From positions 1-33,765 of the forward strand of contig PBTB01000096.1 in the NCBI GenBank assembly GCA_002726945.1: a stretch of 33,765 nucleotides of DNA, written 5' to 3'. A program made the position numbers and the translations under genes. The stretch comes from Deltaproteobacteria bacterium. Its GTDB lineage: Bacteria > SAR324 > NAC60-12. The notes beneath the pieces are model-generated. The model was given only the letters and a program-made list of their open reading frames with translations, had not been told where the DNA came from and made no database searches. Position 1 is the stretch's first letter. Every line of letters starts with the position of its first letter. Shown here piece after piece: positions 9,299 to 18,319 of this stretch.

Positions 9299-9745
9299 TC
9301 AGCCCTGCATTAATTCGATAATGAGATTCGACAGTCTGCCACGGGTATCGATATAGAGAGCGGTTCGCCGGTCTTTTGGTCGGATACTCAAAATCACTTC
9401 AAAACCCTGATGCTCGAGTTCTGCCGTTTCGGCCTCGAGATTTTCAACCTTATAGGCGATGTGGCCAATTCCCTCGCCGGATTTTTCGAGCAACTCTCGA
9501 TGCACGGTGTGTCCTGCAACCGGCTGCAGCAATTCAATCCCCATGGTTCCCATCTTGCCCATCACCCCACGCGTCTGCACTGCGGGGTCCGGTGTCTTGC
9601 CGTACACGAGGTACTCGGCCATGTTGCGGCTGTCAATGAGAAACGGTGTCTGAAATTCTGCGCCAATGGCGGCGAAGTTTGCCATTGCGACATCAAGATC
9701 CTTGACAGGGATACCAACGTGATGGTGTGTCCAGGTGTCTTTCAT
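9299..9745 (-). CDS. VOC-family protein (methylmalonyl-CoA epimerase-like)
   Basis: HHHVGIPVKDLDVAMANFAAIGAEF...GIGHIAYKVENLE...; glyoxalase/VOC fold pattern. Confidence 0.8.
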   Translation of the reverse strand: MKDTWTHHHVGIPVKDLDVAMANFAAIGAEFQTPFLIDSRNMAEYLVYGKTPDPAVQTRGVMGKMGTMGIELLQPVAGHTVHRELLEKSGEGIGHIAYKVENLEAETAELEHQGFEVILSIRPKDRRTALYIDTRGRLSNLIIELMQG

Positions 9746-9754
9746 AGGAGCCTG

Positions 9755-10162
9755 TCAGTTGGCGTACTGCACGAATTCAACCCAATTACCATCCGGATCG
9801 TTGACGATCGCAATTCGAACTCCGGACCGGATCTCGGTCACCGGTACGGCCACACTGGCACCACTATCGGCACACTCCTGTGTCACCTCGTCAAGATTTG
9901 ATACCGTGATCGTAAAGTAGCGATAACCGGTTGCACCGCCAATGCCTCCGGGTGGCGCATCCACGTCTGCCAGATTGCCTGGCGTCACCAGCTTGATCAT
10001 GCTGGAGCCGCACATCAGTCGCAACATGTTGCCACCTCCGGACATCGGTGTCTCCTCCTTGAAGTTGAACCCCAGGGTGTCGCGGTAGAACGTGAGCATG
10101 GCCTCAGGGTTACGGGTCACGATGCCAAGGTCAATGGCATCCTTCTTGAGTTTTGCTGACAT
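9755..10162 (-). CDS. VOC-family (glyoxalase-like) protein
   Basis: IDLGIVTRNPEAMLTFYRDTLGFNF...NDPDGNWVEFVQYAN. Confidence 0.85.
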   Translation of the reverse strand: MSAKLKKDAIDLGIVTRNPEAMLTFYRDTLGFNFKEETPMSGGGNMLRLMCGSSMIKLVTPGNLADVDAPPGGIGGATGYRYFTITVSNLDEVTQECADSGASVAVPVTEIRSGVRIAIVNDPDGNWVEFVQYAN

Positions 10163-10197
10163 GGTGTATTTCTGGTTTGTTGTCTCTCCTTTTGCTG

Positions 10198-10225
10198 CCC
10201 GATAGCCAGTAGCTATTGCAACACC
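10198..10225 (+). repeat. Partial copy A of dispersed repeat (CCCGATAGCCAGT...GCAACACC)
   Basis: 26/28 identical to the first 28 nt of the copy at 12989. Confidence 0.6.
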
Positions 10226-10555
10226 CTTTCGGTTCTCAACGTCTTCTACTGTAAACCATAATTTTCAGGAAAGCAACCTGCTCAATGTGGGATAAGATGG
10301 TATATTCGTTTCAGGAAATCGCCTTAAGTGATTTGGAAATTTTCAGAAGCTGTTGCCGAATCTGTTGATGCAGGTGGTATTTCCTTTTTTCAGGAGCACC
10401 CATTGCCATATTCCAGACTGTAAGCCTCCAAAGTGTTCTGAGAATCCCCGGTCAGGACGGAGCCCACGGGGATAAAAGCTGATGTCATCACACGCCCAAG
10501 CACTCTTGCACCACCATGGGACCGCAAAGCCTTTGTCGTATCGTCCAGAGACCTC

Positions 10556-11695
10556 CTAATAATTTCGGAGACGGGCAAATTTATCAGCATGAAAGTTCGT
10601 ATCGCCATAGAGCGCTTCGGCAACGCGCACACGCTTGAGAAAAAATCCGATATTAAGTTCATCGGTCATGCCTATTCCGCCGTGCATCTGGATGGCTTCC
10701 TGAGCCGCCAACTGTGCAACCCAACCAACCTTCGACTTGGCGACTGACACGATGAGTGACCTGTCATCTGAGGCGGCATCAAGTGCCTGTAACGCCCGTA
10801 TTACGGCCGATCGGCCAATTTCAATCTCTGCAAAAAGATGTGCCGCACGGTGCTGAAGTGCCTGGAACGAACCGATGGGCTGACCAAACTGCTGGCGGGT
10901 GGTGATGTAGTCGACCGTTTGCGCAAGACACTGCTGTGCTGAACCGGACATTTCAGCAGCGAGACATGCTCGACCTGCATCAAGCACATGTTCAAGCGCG
11001 GAGTAACCCGCACCTGCTTCACCGAGCAGCGTCTCGGCATCGACCTCAACCCCCTCAAGTCGGACTGTGGCGGAATTTCGACTGTCTACCATCGTCTGTC
11101 GCTGGATCTCGATTCCGGAGGCAGCACTGGGCACAAGAAACAACGAAATGCCGTTTGTGTCATTGGGGCCCCCTGCGCTTCTGGCCGATACCAGTATCAG
11201 GTCAGCCACATGCCCATCGGCAACAAAGAATTTGCTGCCGGAAATCCTGAAACCCCGTTCGGTTGGCTGTGCTGTGGTGGAGATTGATGCCGGCGAGTGG
11301 CTGCGGCCCTCATCCACGGCAACAGCAACATTCAGGGAGCCAGCTGCCAGTGGAGGGAGCCATTTGTTACACTGACTTGCAGACCCGTAACCGACCACTG
11401 CAGTGGCCCCCATCACTGCTGTCGAAAGATAGGGTGATGCCATCAGTGTTCGACCCATTTCTTCGGCAATCACCCCGGCAGCAACGTGACCCATTCCCAC
11501 GCCACCGTGATCTTCAGGCACCAGTACCCCCGTCCAACCCATCTCAACCACCGATTCCCAGGTCTTGCGATCAAAACCATCGGCACTGGCCTCATCACGC
11601 AGTCGTCGCAGTTGGTCGATTGGTGCAGACGTCTGCAGAAATGTCCGGGCTGTGTCCCGTAGTATTTTCTGTTCGTCGCTGAGTACCATGGCCAT
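10556..11695 (-). CDS. Acyl-CoA dehydrogenase family protein (subunit 1)
   Basis: MVLSDEQKILRDTARTFLQ...TRQQFGQPIGSFQALQHRAAHLFAEIE...AIQMHGGIGMTDE. Confidence 0.9.
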   Translation of the reverse strand: MAMVLSDEQKILRDTARTFLQTSAPIDQLRRLRDEASADGFDRKTWESVVEMGWTGVLVPEDHGGVGMGHVAAGVIAEEMGRTLMASPYLSTAVMGATAVVGYGSASQCNKWLPPLAAGSLNVAVAVDEGRSHSPASISTTAQPTERGFRISGSKFFVADGHVADLILVSARSAGGPNDTNGISLFLVPSAASGIEIQRQTMVDSRNSATVRLEGVEVDAETLLGEAGAGYSALEHVLDAGRACLAAEMSGSAQQCLAQTVDYITTRQQFGQPIGSFQALQHRAAHLFAEIEIGRSAVIRALQALDAASDDRSLIVSVAKSKVGWVAQLAAQEAIQMHGGIGMTDELNIGFFLKRVRVAEALYGDTNFHADKFARLRNY

Positions 11696-11716
11696 GGGTA
11701 TCTCCTTACGCTCAAT

Positions 11717-12913
11717 TCAAGCTGATGGCAGGCCGAGGATTCGTTTCGCAATGATGTTGAGCTGAATCTCGGATGTGCCACCTTCAATAGAGTTGCCTTT
11801 GGTCCGTAACCAGTCCCGCGCAAGGTTGGCTTCATGGCCAAGTGTCAGTGCATCATGTCCTGCACTGTACATCATCAACTCATAACGTCGCTTGTTCAGC
11901 TCTGTGCCAGAGTATTTCAGCATTGCAGACATGGCGCCAACCCCTTGTCCTGCCTTGGCTTCATCTGCAACACGTTCAGTTGTCCACAGGAACGCAAGGC
12001 TGTCAATTTCTGTTCTGACAACATCGGTCCGCAGCACCAAATCCGAAAGCACACCGAGTTCGTTCAGGCCGACCTGCTGTGTCACGATCTCGCTGAGCGG
12101 TCGCATGGCGGCACGGCCGATGGCCGAACCCCCGATCATTTCACGCTCATGCGTCAACAGATACTTGGCAACCGTCCAGCCCCGGTTGAGGTCTCCGACC
12201 ACGTTATCCACCTTGCAGCGTGCGTCATCAAAAAAGGTTTCACAGAAATGCGACATGCCCGAGAGCAGCTTGATCGGTCGTGTGGTCACCCCCGGTTGTG
12301 CCATGTCGACCAGCACAAGACTGATACCGTCATGCTTGGCTGCCTCAAAGTCTGTGCGGACCAGAACAAATATCCAGTCTGCCTTATGCCCGTATGACGT
12401 CCAGATTTTCTGGCCGTTAATCAGATAATGGTCACCGTGGAGTTCGCATCTTGTCATGAGCGAAGCCAGATCCGAACCCGAATTGGGTTCCGAGTAGCCC
12501 TGAGCCCAGCGGATTTCACCCCGGGTGATTGGTGGCAGATGGGTTTGCTTCTGAGCTTCAGTGCCGTATTTCAGCAGTGCAGGCCCCAGCATCCAGACAC
12601 CAAAAGACATGAGCGGTGGCCGGGCTGAAAGGGCTTTCATCTCCTCGCGCAAGATCTTGCCCTCGGATTTTGAAAGCCCTCCTCCGCCGTATTTGACCGG
12701 CCATTCGGGGGCCGTCCAACCTTTTTCGACCGTTCGTTCAAGCCAGACTTTCTGCTCGTTGCTTTTGAATGTTGGGTTTCGACCACCCCAGACGGCGTCA
12801 TTTTCTTCCCTGAGCGGCTGGCGCATATCAGCAGGGCAATTGTTCTCAAGCCATGCCCGGGTTTCACGCCGGAATTTGTGCAGATCAGTCAATGTGATTT
12901 TCTGGTTTGGCAA
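11717..12913 (-). CDS. Acyl-CoA dehydrogenase family protein (subunit 2)
   Basis: RWAQGYSEPNSGSDLASLMTRCELHGDHYLINGQKIWTSYGHKADW...IEGGTSEIQLNIIAKRILGLP. Confidence 0.92.
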   Translation of the reverse strand: MPNQKITLTDLHKFRRETRAWLENNCPADMRQPLREENDAVWGGRNPTFKSNEQKVWLERTVEKGWTAPEWPVKYGGGGLSKSEGKILREEMKALSARPPLMSFGVWMLGPALLKYGTEAQKQTHLPPITRGEIRWAQGYSEPNSGSDLASLMTRCELHGDHYLINGQKIWTSYGHKADWIFVLVRTDFEAAKHDGISLVLVDMAQPGVTTRPIKLLSGMSHFCETFFDDARCKVDNVVGDLNRGWTVAKYLLTHEREMIGGSAIGRAAMRPLSEIVTQQVGLNELGVLSDLVLRTDVVRTEIDSLAFLWTTERVADEAKAGQGVGAMSAMLKYSGTELNKRRYELMMYSAGHDALTLGHEANLARDWLRTKGNSIEGGTSEIQLNIIAKRILGLPSA

Positions 12914-12988
12914 ATTGGTGTTTCAACACAGCACCGTGGTTTGTAGCACCGCCTACTCCCTACGAAATTTGCTTAAATGATTTCTTGG

Positions 12989-13042
12989 CCCGATAGCCAG
13001 TCGCTCTTGCAACACCTGCTGCGAGCAGGTGCGGACGTTGCC
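12989..13042 (+). repeat. Copy B of a 54-nt dispersed repeat with internal perfect hairpin
   Basis: 52/54 identical to 33710-33763; contains CACCTGCT-GCG-AGCAGGTG (13013-13031). Confidence 0.85.
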
Positions 13043-13094
13043 GTCATGTTGGTGCTAAGTGGGAGAATGGAGTACTGATGGTGAACAGGCAAGC

Positions 13095-13425
13095 GAAACC
13101 GGTGTCCCTCGGCGTTGTTTTGGTGTTTGTTGGTGGTGGGGTGGGGTGGGCTACGCTGTACCTGCTTGGGACGGTAGCCGCGAAGACCGCGGTTGCGCCT
13201 GAACTCGCGGCTGATCGTGGACTTGTGACGCTTCAGCACGGTTGCAATCTCGCTTGGGGGATGACCCGCTTTCAAAAGCGCCTCAATCTGGTAGCGTTCT
13301 TCTTGGGTGAACTACATGTCATCTCTCATTGGTGCGCTCATGCTTGTTGGTTTGAAAGGCTCTCATGCGAACGCAGCGTACCTCTCTTCACCCGACGGGG
13401 AGTTGCACTTACGAGTTGAATTCCG
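13095..13425 (-). pseudogene. IS30-family transposase N-terminal remnant plus terminal sequence
   Basis: Minus frame FTQEERYQIEALLKAGHPPSEIATVLKRHKSTISREFRRNRGLRGYRPKQVQR then loss of homology; preceded in frame by TAG; upstream GGAATTCAACTCGTAAGTGCAAC resembles IS30-family termini. Confidence 0.75.
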
Positions 13426-13441
13426 CGAGGGAAAACAACAG

Positions 13442-13501
13442 AGCTTGTCGTCAAGCAATTCTCAGACGTCCCCCCGCTGAACGCATACGTCCCGAGAATT
13501 G
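13442..13501. other. Two adjacent hairpins downstream of the IlvD/Edd gene
   Basis: GCTTG-TCGT-CAAGC (13442-13455) followed by CAATTCTC-A-GACGT-(17 nt)-ACGTC-CC-GAGAATTG (13456-13501). Confidence 0.65.
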
Positions 13502-13517
13502 GGAGTGCCCTTTTTCG

Positions 13518-15218
13518 CTACGGGCTCTTGAGGAAGTCGAAGTCGCAGCCCTCGTCGGCTTGCAGGACGTGTTCCATGTAGAGCTTGGCGTAGCCGCGAC
13601 TCGCATCGATTGATTGGGATGCCGAAACATTGACGGCTTCGGTTCGTCGGCGGGATAGCGTCTCGTCCGGAACCAGCAGTTCAAGTCGCCGGTTCTTCAC
13701 GCTCAGCTCGATCTCGTCGCCATTCCGGACCAGCCCCAGTGGTCCTCCTGTTGCGGCTTCTGGAGTGACGTGCAGCACCACGGTCCCGAAGGCGGTGCCG
13801 CTCATCCGTGCATCGGAAATCCGCACCATGTCCTGCACTCCTGCCTTGGACAACTTGCTGGGAATCGGCAGGTAGCCCGATTCCGGCATCCCTGTGCCAC
13901 TGCGGGGTCCGGCATTTTGCAGCACCAGAAAATCGTTCTCCGTGACCTCCAAACCCGGATCGTCAATGCGGTTCGACAAGTCCTCCAGTGAAGTGAAGAC
14001 CACCGCGCGCCCCTTTTGCTCAAACAGGCGTTGATCCGCTGCCGAGCGTTTCAGAATGGCCCCTTGAGGGGCAAGCGAGCCAAAGAGCGCCACCAACCCT
14101 CCCACGGACTCAACGGGTTTGTCAAAGGGGTGAATGATGGAACGATCCACAAATTCTGATGCTTGCCCCAGTCGCTCTCCCAAGGTTTGTCCGGTAATGG
14201 TCGGACAGTCCAGATGCAGCAGCGGCTTGAGTTCCTGCAAAACCGCACCCACCCCCCCTGCTGCAAAGAAGTTCTCCATGTAGTGAGAACCCGTTGGTTT
14301 GAGGTTGACCAGCACCGGAGTGGCGTCGCTGAGCCGATTGAGGGTTTGCAGGGAAATTTTCACGCCCAAACGTCCGGCAATGGCGGTGAGGTGGATGATG
14401 GCGTTGGTTGAACCGCCAAGGGCGAGCAGCACTCGCAGGGCGTTCTCGATGGAGCGGGGAGTGATGAGACGATCCGGGGTGATGCCGTTTTCGGTGAGCT
14501 GCACTGCAAGTTCCCCGGTGGCTTCAGCGGCACGGAGCCGATCCGCATGAACCGCAGGAATCGCGGCGGTTCCGGGCAGCGTGATCCCCAGCGTTTCCGC
14601 AAGACACGCCATTGTGCTGGCCGTGCCCATCACAGGACACGTCCCTGCTGTGACGGCCAGCCGATCTTCAATGCCGTCAATCTCGGTTTTCGAGAGCGTC
14701 CCTGCCCGGAATTGTGCCCAGAAGCGGCGGCAATCCGTGCAGGCGCCCAAGCGTTCTCCCCGATGCGAGCCAGTCATCATCGGACCGGCCACGAGTTGCA
14801 CAGCAGGTAATCCGGCAGAGGCGGCGCCCATCAGTTGCGCGGGAACCGTCTTGTCGCAGCCTCCCATCAGCACTACTGAATCCATGGGCTGGGCGCGGAT
14901 CATCTCTTCCACGTCCATGGACATGAGGTTGCGGAACATCAGGCTGGTGGGGTTGAGGAAGACTTCTCCGAGGGAAATGGTGGAAAACTCCAAGGGCAAG
15001 CCACCCGCTGCCAGCACCCCGCGCTTAACGGCTTCGAGCAGTTCGGGAAAGTGCCGATGGCAGTTGTTGAAGCCACTGGACGGGTAGGCGATGCCGACCA
15101 CCGGACGCGCCAGCAGTTTTCCGGAATACCCCATTGACTTGGCGAACGAGTATCTTAGATAGCGGGAAAAATCCGGGTCGCCGTAGTGGGTCAGTCCCCG
15201 CTTTAAGCCTTGAGACAT
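13518..15218 (-). CDS. IlvD/Edd-family dehydratase (sugar-acid or dihydroxy-acid dehydratase)
   Basis: RPVVGIAYPSSGFNNCHRHF, LMGGCDKTVPAQLMGAASAGLPAVQL, GACTDCRRFWAQFRAG, CPVMGTASTMACLAETLG; substrate not assignable. Confidence 0.88.
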   Translation of the reverse strand: MSQGLKRGLTHYGDPDFSRYLRYSFAKSMGYSGKLLARPVVGIAYPSSGFNNCHRHFPELLEAVKRGVLAAGGLPLEFSTISLGEVFLNPTSLMFRNLMSMDVEEMIRAQPMDSVVLMGGCDKTVPAQLMGAASAGLPAVQLVAGPMMTGSHRGERLGACTDCRRFWAQFRAGTLSKTEIDGIEDRLAVTAGTCPVMGTASTMACLAETLGITLPGTAAIPAVHADRLRAAEATGELAVQLTENGITPDRLITPRSIENALRVLLALGGSTNAIIHLTAIAGRLGVKISLQTLNRLSDATPVLVNLKPTGSHYMENFFAAGGVGAVLQELKPLLHLDCPTITGQTLGERLGQASEFVDRSIIHPFDKPVESVGGLVALFGSLAPQGAILKRSAADQRLFEQKGRAVVFTSLEDLSNRIDDPGLEVTENDFLVLQNAGPRSGTGMPESGYLPIPSKLSKAGVQDMVRISDARMSGTAFGTVVLHVTPEAATGGPLGLVRNGDEIELSVKNRRLELLVPDETLSRRRTEAVNVSASQSIDASRGYAKLYMEHVLQADEGCDFDFLKSP

Positions 15219-15449
15219 TGGTTAGGTTTTAGGTTGGAGGTGTTTAGGCAGCGGGAGTATACGGGTACTGGCACAGTACGCCTTTACCGACCACAGCGAG
15301 CAGGTTGTTGCTGGTTGTGGAGCGTTCGCAGGCAGATAGTCCCCCTCTGGAGTGTTGTTCCTCTGAAAATCGGGAAAAATAATTGTAAACCGGGGGGAAT
15401 GCGGGGGGAGTTGACGGTCTTGGGGAACAGCGCACGAGGTCCTCAAGGA

Positions 15450-16277
15450 TCAGTGAGGCCGCAGGCCTTCCCGGAAGGTTGGGAAGCGCAACTCGTACCT
15501 CATTTCCCGGAGCAGCCGCTGGTTGTCGATACGGCGCTTCGGGACGTTTCCTGGCGACAAACTTTCTGGTCGTTCCGGCAGCATTTCCGGGGTTAACTTT
15601 GGATGGTGCTGTACCAGCCACTCCGCCACCTCCCACGAGGGTCGCGCCTCCTGATCTACCGCGTTGACACAGCCCGGACCCTCCGGATGCTGCACCAGCC
15701 AGACCACGATTCCCGCCAAGTCACAGACATGGATACGATGCGTCAACCCCGGAGTTGCCGGAATTCCCTTTCCCACCTTGAGGCGTTCCACCAAGTTACG
15801 ACCGGGGCCGTAAATTCCTCCAGGCCGCAAAACCTGCACCTTGAAAAACTCGCACAGCACCTGCTCCGTTTTCAGTCGGAGTTGGCCAGAGGGGGCATCC
15901 GGGCTGAGTGGCATGTCCTCGTTCCACAACCTCTCCTGCCAAGAGTAAACACCTGTGGTGGAAATGTAGATGAGTCGTTGCTGTTGCGGGCGGTTCTGCT
16001 GCATCCACGCACCCCAAGCCTGCAAGCGCAGCGCCTCGTCTTCTAGATTTTTTTCTACTGGAGGAATGGTGAGGACCAGCACCGCATTGTCATTGGGCAG
16101 CTGGTGGAATGATTCCGGATTATCCCAATCAAAGCAGTGCTGGGCAAGGGCCAGTCCTGCCACTCGGCTTTCCCGCCACGTTCCCCACGAATCCGGTGAA
16201 AATGCATGTTCTCTTAGCAGGGTTTTTCCAAGAAATCCGAGTCCGAGCACTCCAATTTTGGGGAGATTTTCACTCAT
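15450..16277 (-). CDS. NAD(P)-dependent epimerase/dehydratase (SDR)
   Basis: MSENLPKIGVLGLGFLGKTLL, YISTTGVYS, VLRPGGIYGPGRN; ATGA overlap with upstream gene. Confidence 0.8.
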   Translation of the reverse strand: MSENLPKIGVLGLGFLGKTLLREHAFSPDSWGTWRESRVAGLALAQHCFDWDNPESFHQLPNDNAVLVLTIPPVEKNLEDEALRLQAWGAWMQQNRPQQQRLIYISTTGVYSWQERLWNEDMPLSPDAPSGQLRLKTEQVLCEFFKVQVLRPGGIYGPGRNLVERLKVGKGIPATPGLTHRIHVCDLAGIVVWLVQHPEGPGCVNAVDQEARPSWEVAEWLVQHHPKLTPEMLPERPESLSPGNVPKRRIDNQRLLREMRYELRFPTFREGLRPH

Positions 16278-17545
16278 GGTTTGGGAAGATCGTCTGGGTT
16301 CAGCTTCACCCGAAGGGTGCCTTGGCGCACTGGTGTTCCACGAAGTTCGACTTGTTCCAGCGCGAGCAAGGTGGCCGATTGCACCTCGGGTCGTTGTGCA
16401 AAACGATCCCGGATCGCCTGCAGGGAATCGGGGTTGAGCGTCAGGAGGGTGAGTTCCATTCCTGCGGGTTGGTAGCTGAAATGGGCCGCCCAAGCTCCCT
16501 GCACGAGTTGCAGCCACGACTCCACTTGCTGAAAATGGATTGGCGGGTGCTTGTAAGTCTCGTTCCACAAGCCTTGGAGCCTCAACACCTGCTCTTGCTG
16601 CTGTTGCAACGCCTGCCACGTTTCCTGCTCCTGCAAGCGTGCTTGAAGAAGCTGGTTTTGTAAGGCGAACTCCACCTGCAGTATCTGAAGCTGTTGCTCA
16701 CTGCGTCGCCACGACCACACCCCCCAGGCAATCGTTGTACAGAGCAGGAGCGACAGTCCGGCTTCGACCCAAGGAAACGGTTTCCGGATGCGGTTCATCC
16801 ACATGAACCCTCGGCTGGGATGCTTGGAAAATCCGGGCCAAGCCTGCACCAAGGTCTGCATTTCCAACGTTGCGGAGTCGGAAATCGGCTCTCTGGATTC
16901 TTCAGTTCCAAGGGAGAGCGGAATGTGGACGATGGCGTCATTGCGGGTGCCAAAGTGATCCGCCGCCCAAGTTGTGGCAGCGGCTTGTGGAAGCTGCGGG
17001 AGTTCGCAAACTTGCTGAAAGACCCCTTCATGCTGCTCCACAAAGAAGGATTGTTCCAGTCCGGAAAGCACGGTTTTGGAAGATTCGTTGGGAAGCAGGG
17101 AGAGCCACCCGGCAATGAGGGGAATCAAAGGCAACGGGACTCGAAACTGCTGGCGGAATGCCTGAACCAATTGTAGTGCTGCTGAAGTGGGGCGGGCGTA
17201 GAGCAGTCCAGCACGCTCATGCTGTCCGGATTCGAAGAACTGCAATCCGATGGGGGTTGAGTCCGGAGGGTGGGTGAGTTGGAAAAGCTGGGCCTGCGCG
17301 TAGTGGTACGCCTCTTCGGAAGAAGGCTGGATGACCGTCTTAAACCCGACTTGCACCCACGGAAATTCCAACCACGCCACCGCCTGTTTGAAACGCATCT
17401 CCTTGCAATGGACCAGCACCTCGTCCAGAGTCAAAAGGGATGCGACAGCCCGGTGGACCGAGACCCCTTGGTCACTGACAAGACCGAGAGTTTTTTCTCC
17501 AAGCACGAGGTGCAGGGAGTTTTGGCGAGTGAATCGGAACCACAC
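16274..17545 (-). CDS. PilM/GspL-like protein with TM and PilN-like C-terminal region
   Basis: N-terminal ~270 aa, single TM (AGLSLLLCTTIAWGVWSW), coiled coil and small C-terminal domain; directly downstream of the prepilin peptidase. GTG start is a guess. Confidence 0.5.
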   Translation of the reverse strand: MWFRFTRQNSLHLVLGEKTLGLVSDQGVSVHRAVASLLTLDEVLVHCKEMRFKQAVAWLEFPWVQVGFKTVIQPSSEEAYHYAQAQLFQLTHPPDSTPIGLQFFESGQHERAGLLYARPTSAALQLVQAFRQQFRVPLPLIPLIAGWLSLLPNESSKTVLSGLEQSFFVEQHEGVFQQVCELPQLPQAAATTWAADHFGTRNDAIVHIPLSLGTEESREPISDSATLEMQTLVQAWPGFSKHPSRGFMWMNRIRKPFPWVEAGLSLLLCTTIAWGVWSWRRSEQQLQILQVEFALQNQLLQARLQEQETWQALQQQQEQVLRLQGLWNETYKHPPIHFQQVESWLQLVQGAWAAHFSYQPAGMELTLLTLNPDSLQAIRDRFAQRPEVQSATLLALEQVELRGTPVRQGTLRVKLNPDDLPKP

Positions 17546-17573
17546 GGTGAGAACGGAGGCAGGGTCGTGAACT

Positions 17574-18299
17574 TTAGAATGTGTGCAGGAAAACCAGCCA
17601 CGGTGACTTGCACAAACAGGCTTGCTGGAGCAGGACGGTGCCGACTCCACCCAGACAGAGGAACGGGGCAAACGGAATCCGGGTTTGCAGCAGCGGTTGG
17701 CGGGTGCAAAACAGCACAAACCCGCCAATGAGGAGTCCGGACAGGGCTGCAATGAGGACTGTGGTGAGCAAGCCCTGCCACCCCACCCAAAGGCCGATCA
17801 GCCCCAACACGGCAGGATCGCCCTCCCCCAGCCCCTCGATGCCGCGAACGGCGGCATAAAGCATCCCGAGCCAGTACAGCCCTCCAGCTCCGAACACTCC
17901 ACCGAGCAACAGTTCAACCGTGCTGGCAGGCACGAACAAAACCGCCCAACCAAGCTGGAGCAAGGCGGTGAGGGCGACCAAACGAATGTCAATGGTGAGA
18001 TGCTGCCAATCCCACCACGCGATGCCGCTCAAAGCGGCAAGTAGCAGGCTGTCGCTCAGCAACAGCGCATAATCCTGCCGGAGCATCGCCAAAATCGCTG
18101 TGGTTGCAATGAGAGCAAGGATGACGGGTTTCGGCAACCTTGCGTCCAAAAACTCGTCTGTGCCAACAGGAGAGGGTTCTGAAGCTCCGGGATCGGGCGC
18201 AACAGCGGCAGGGATTCGTCGCAACCACCACTGGAGGGCGAGCGTTGCAGTTATTCCCGCCGTGATACCTGCCCCCACCCAGCCGAATTCTGTGAACAT
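17574..18299 (-). CDS. Prepilin peptidase (A24 family), catalytic domain only
   Basis: WWDWQHLTIDIRLV and GLGEGDPAVLGLIGLWVGW (GxGD) in a polytopic protein; lacks CxxC zinc/methyltransferase N-domain. Confidence 0.8.
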   Translation of the reverse strand: MFTEFGWVGAGITAGITATLALQWWLRRIPAAVAPDPGASEPSPVGTDEFLDARLPKPVILALIATTAILAMLRQDYALLLSDSLLLAALSGIAWWDWQHLTIDIRLVALTALLQLGWAVLFVPASTVELLLGGVFGAGGLYWLGMLYAAVRGIEGLGEGDPAVLGLIGLWVGWQGLLTTVLIAALSGLLIGGFVLFCTRQPLLQTRIPFAPFLCLGGVGTVLLQQACLCKSPWLVFLHTF

Positions 18300-18319
18300 G
18301 CCCGCACCTCTTGCGTGGG

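Noticed and set aside
10390-10662. 90-aa minus ORF overlapping the ACAD stop
   Set aside because: Overlaps the well-supported ACAD C-terminus; no motif support. A neighbouring frame ending HLHQQIRQQLLKISKSLKAIS* could be a transposase tail but is too short to call.
13078-13419. 113-aa plus-strand ORF
   Set aside because: Antisense to the IS30 HTH remnant, which has clear family motifs.
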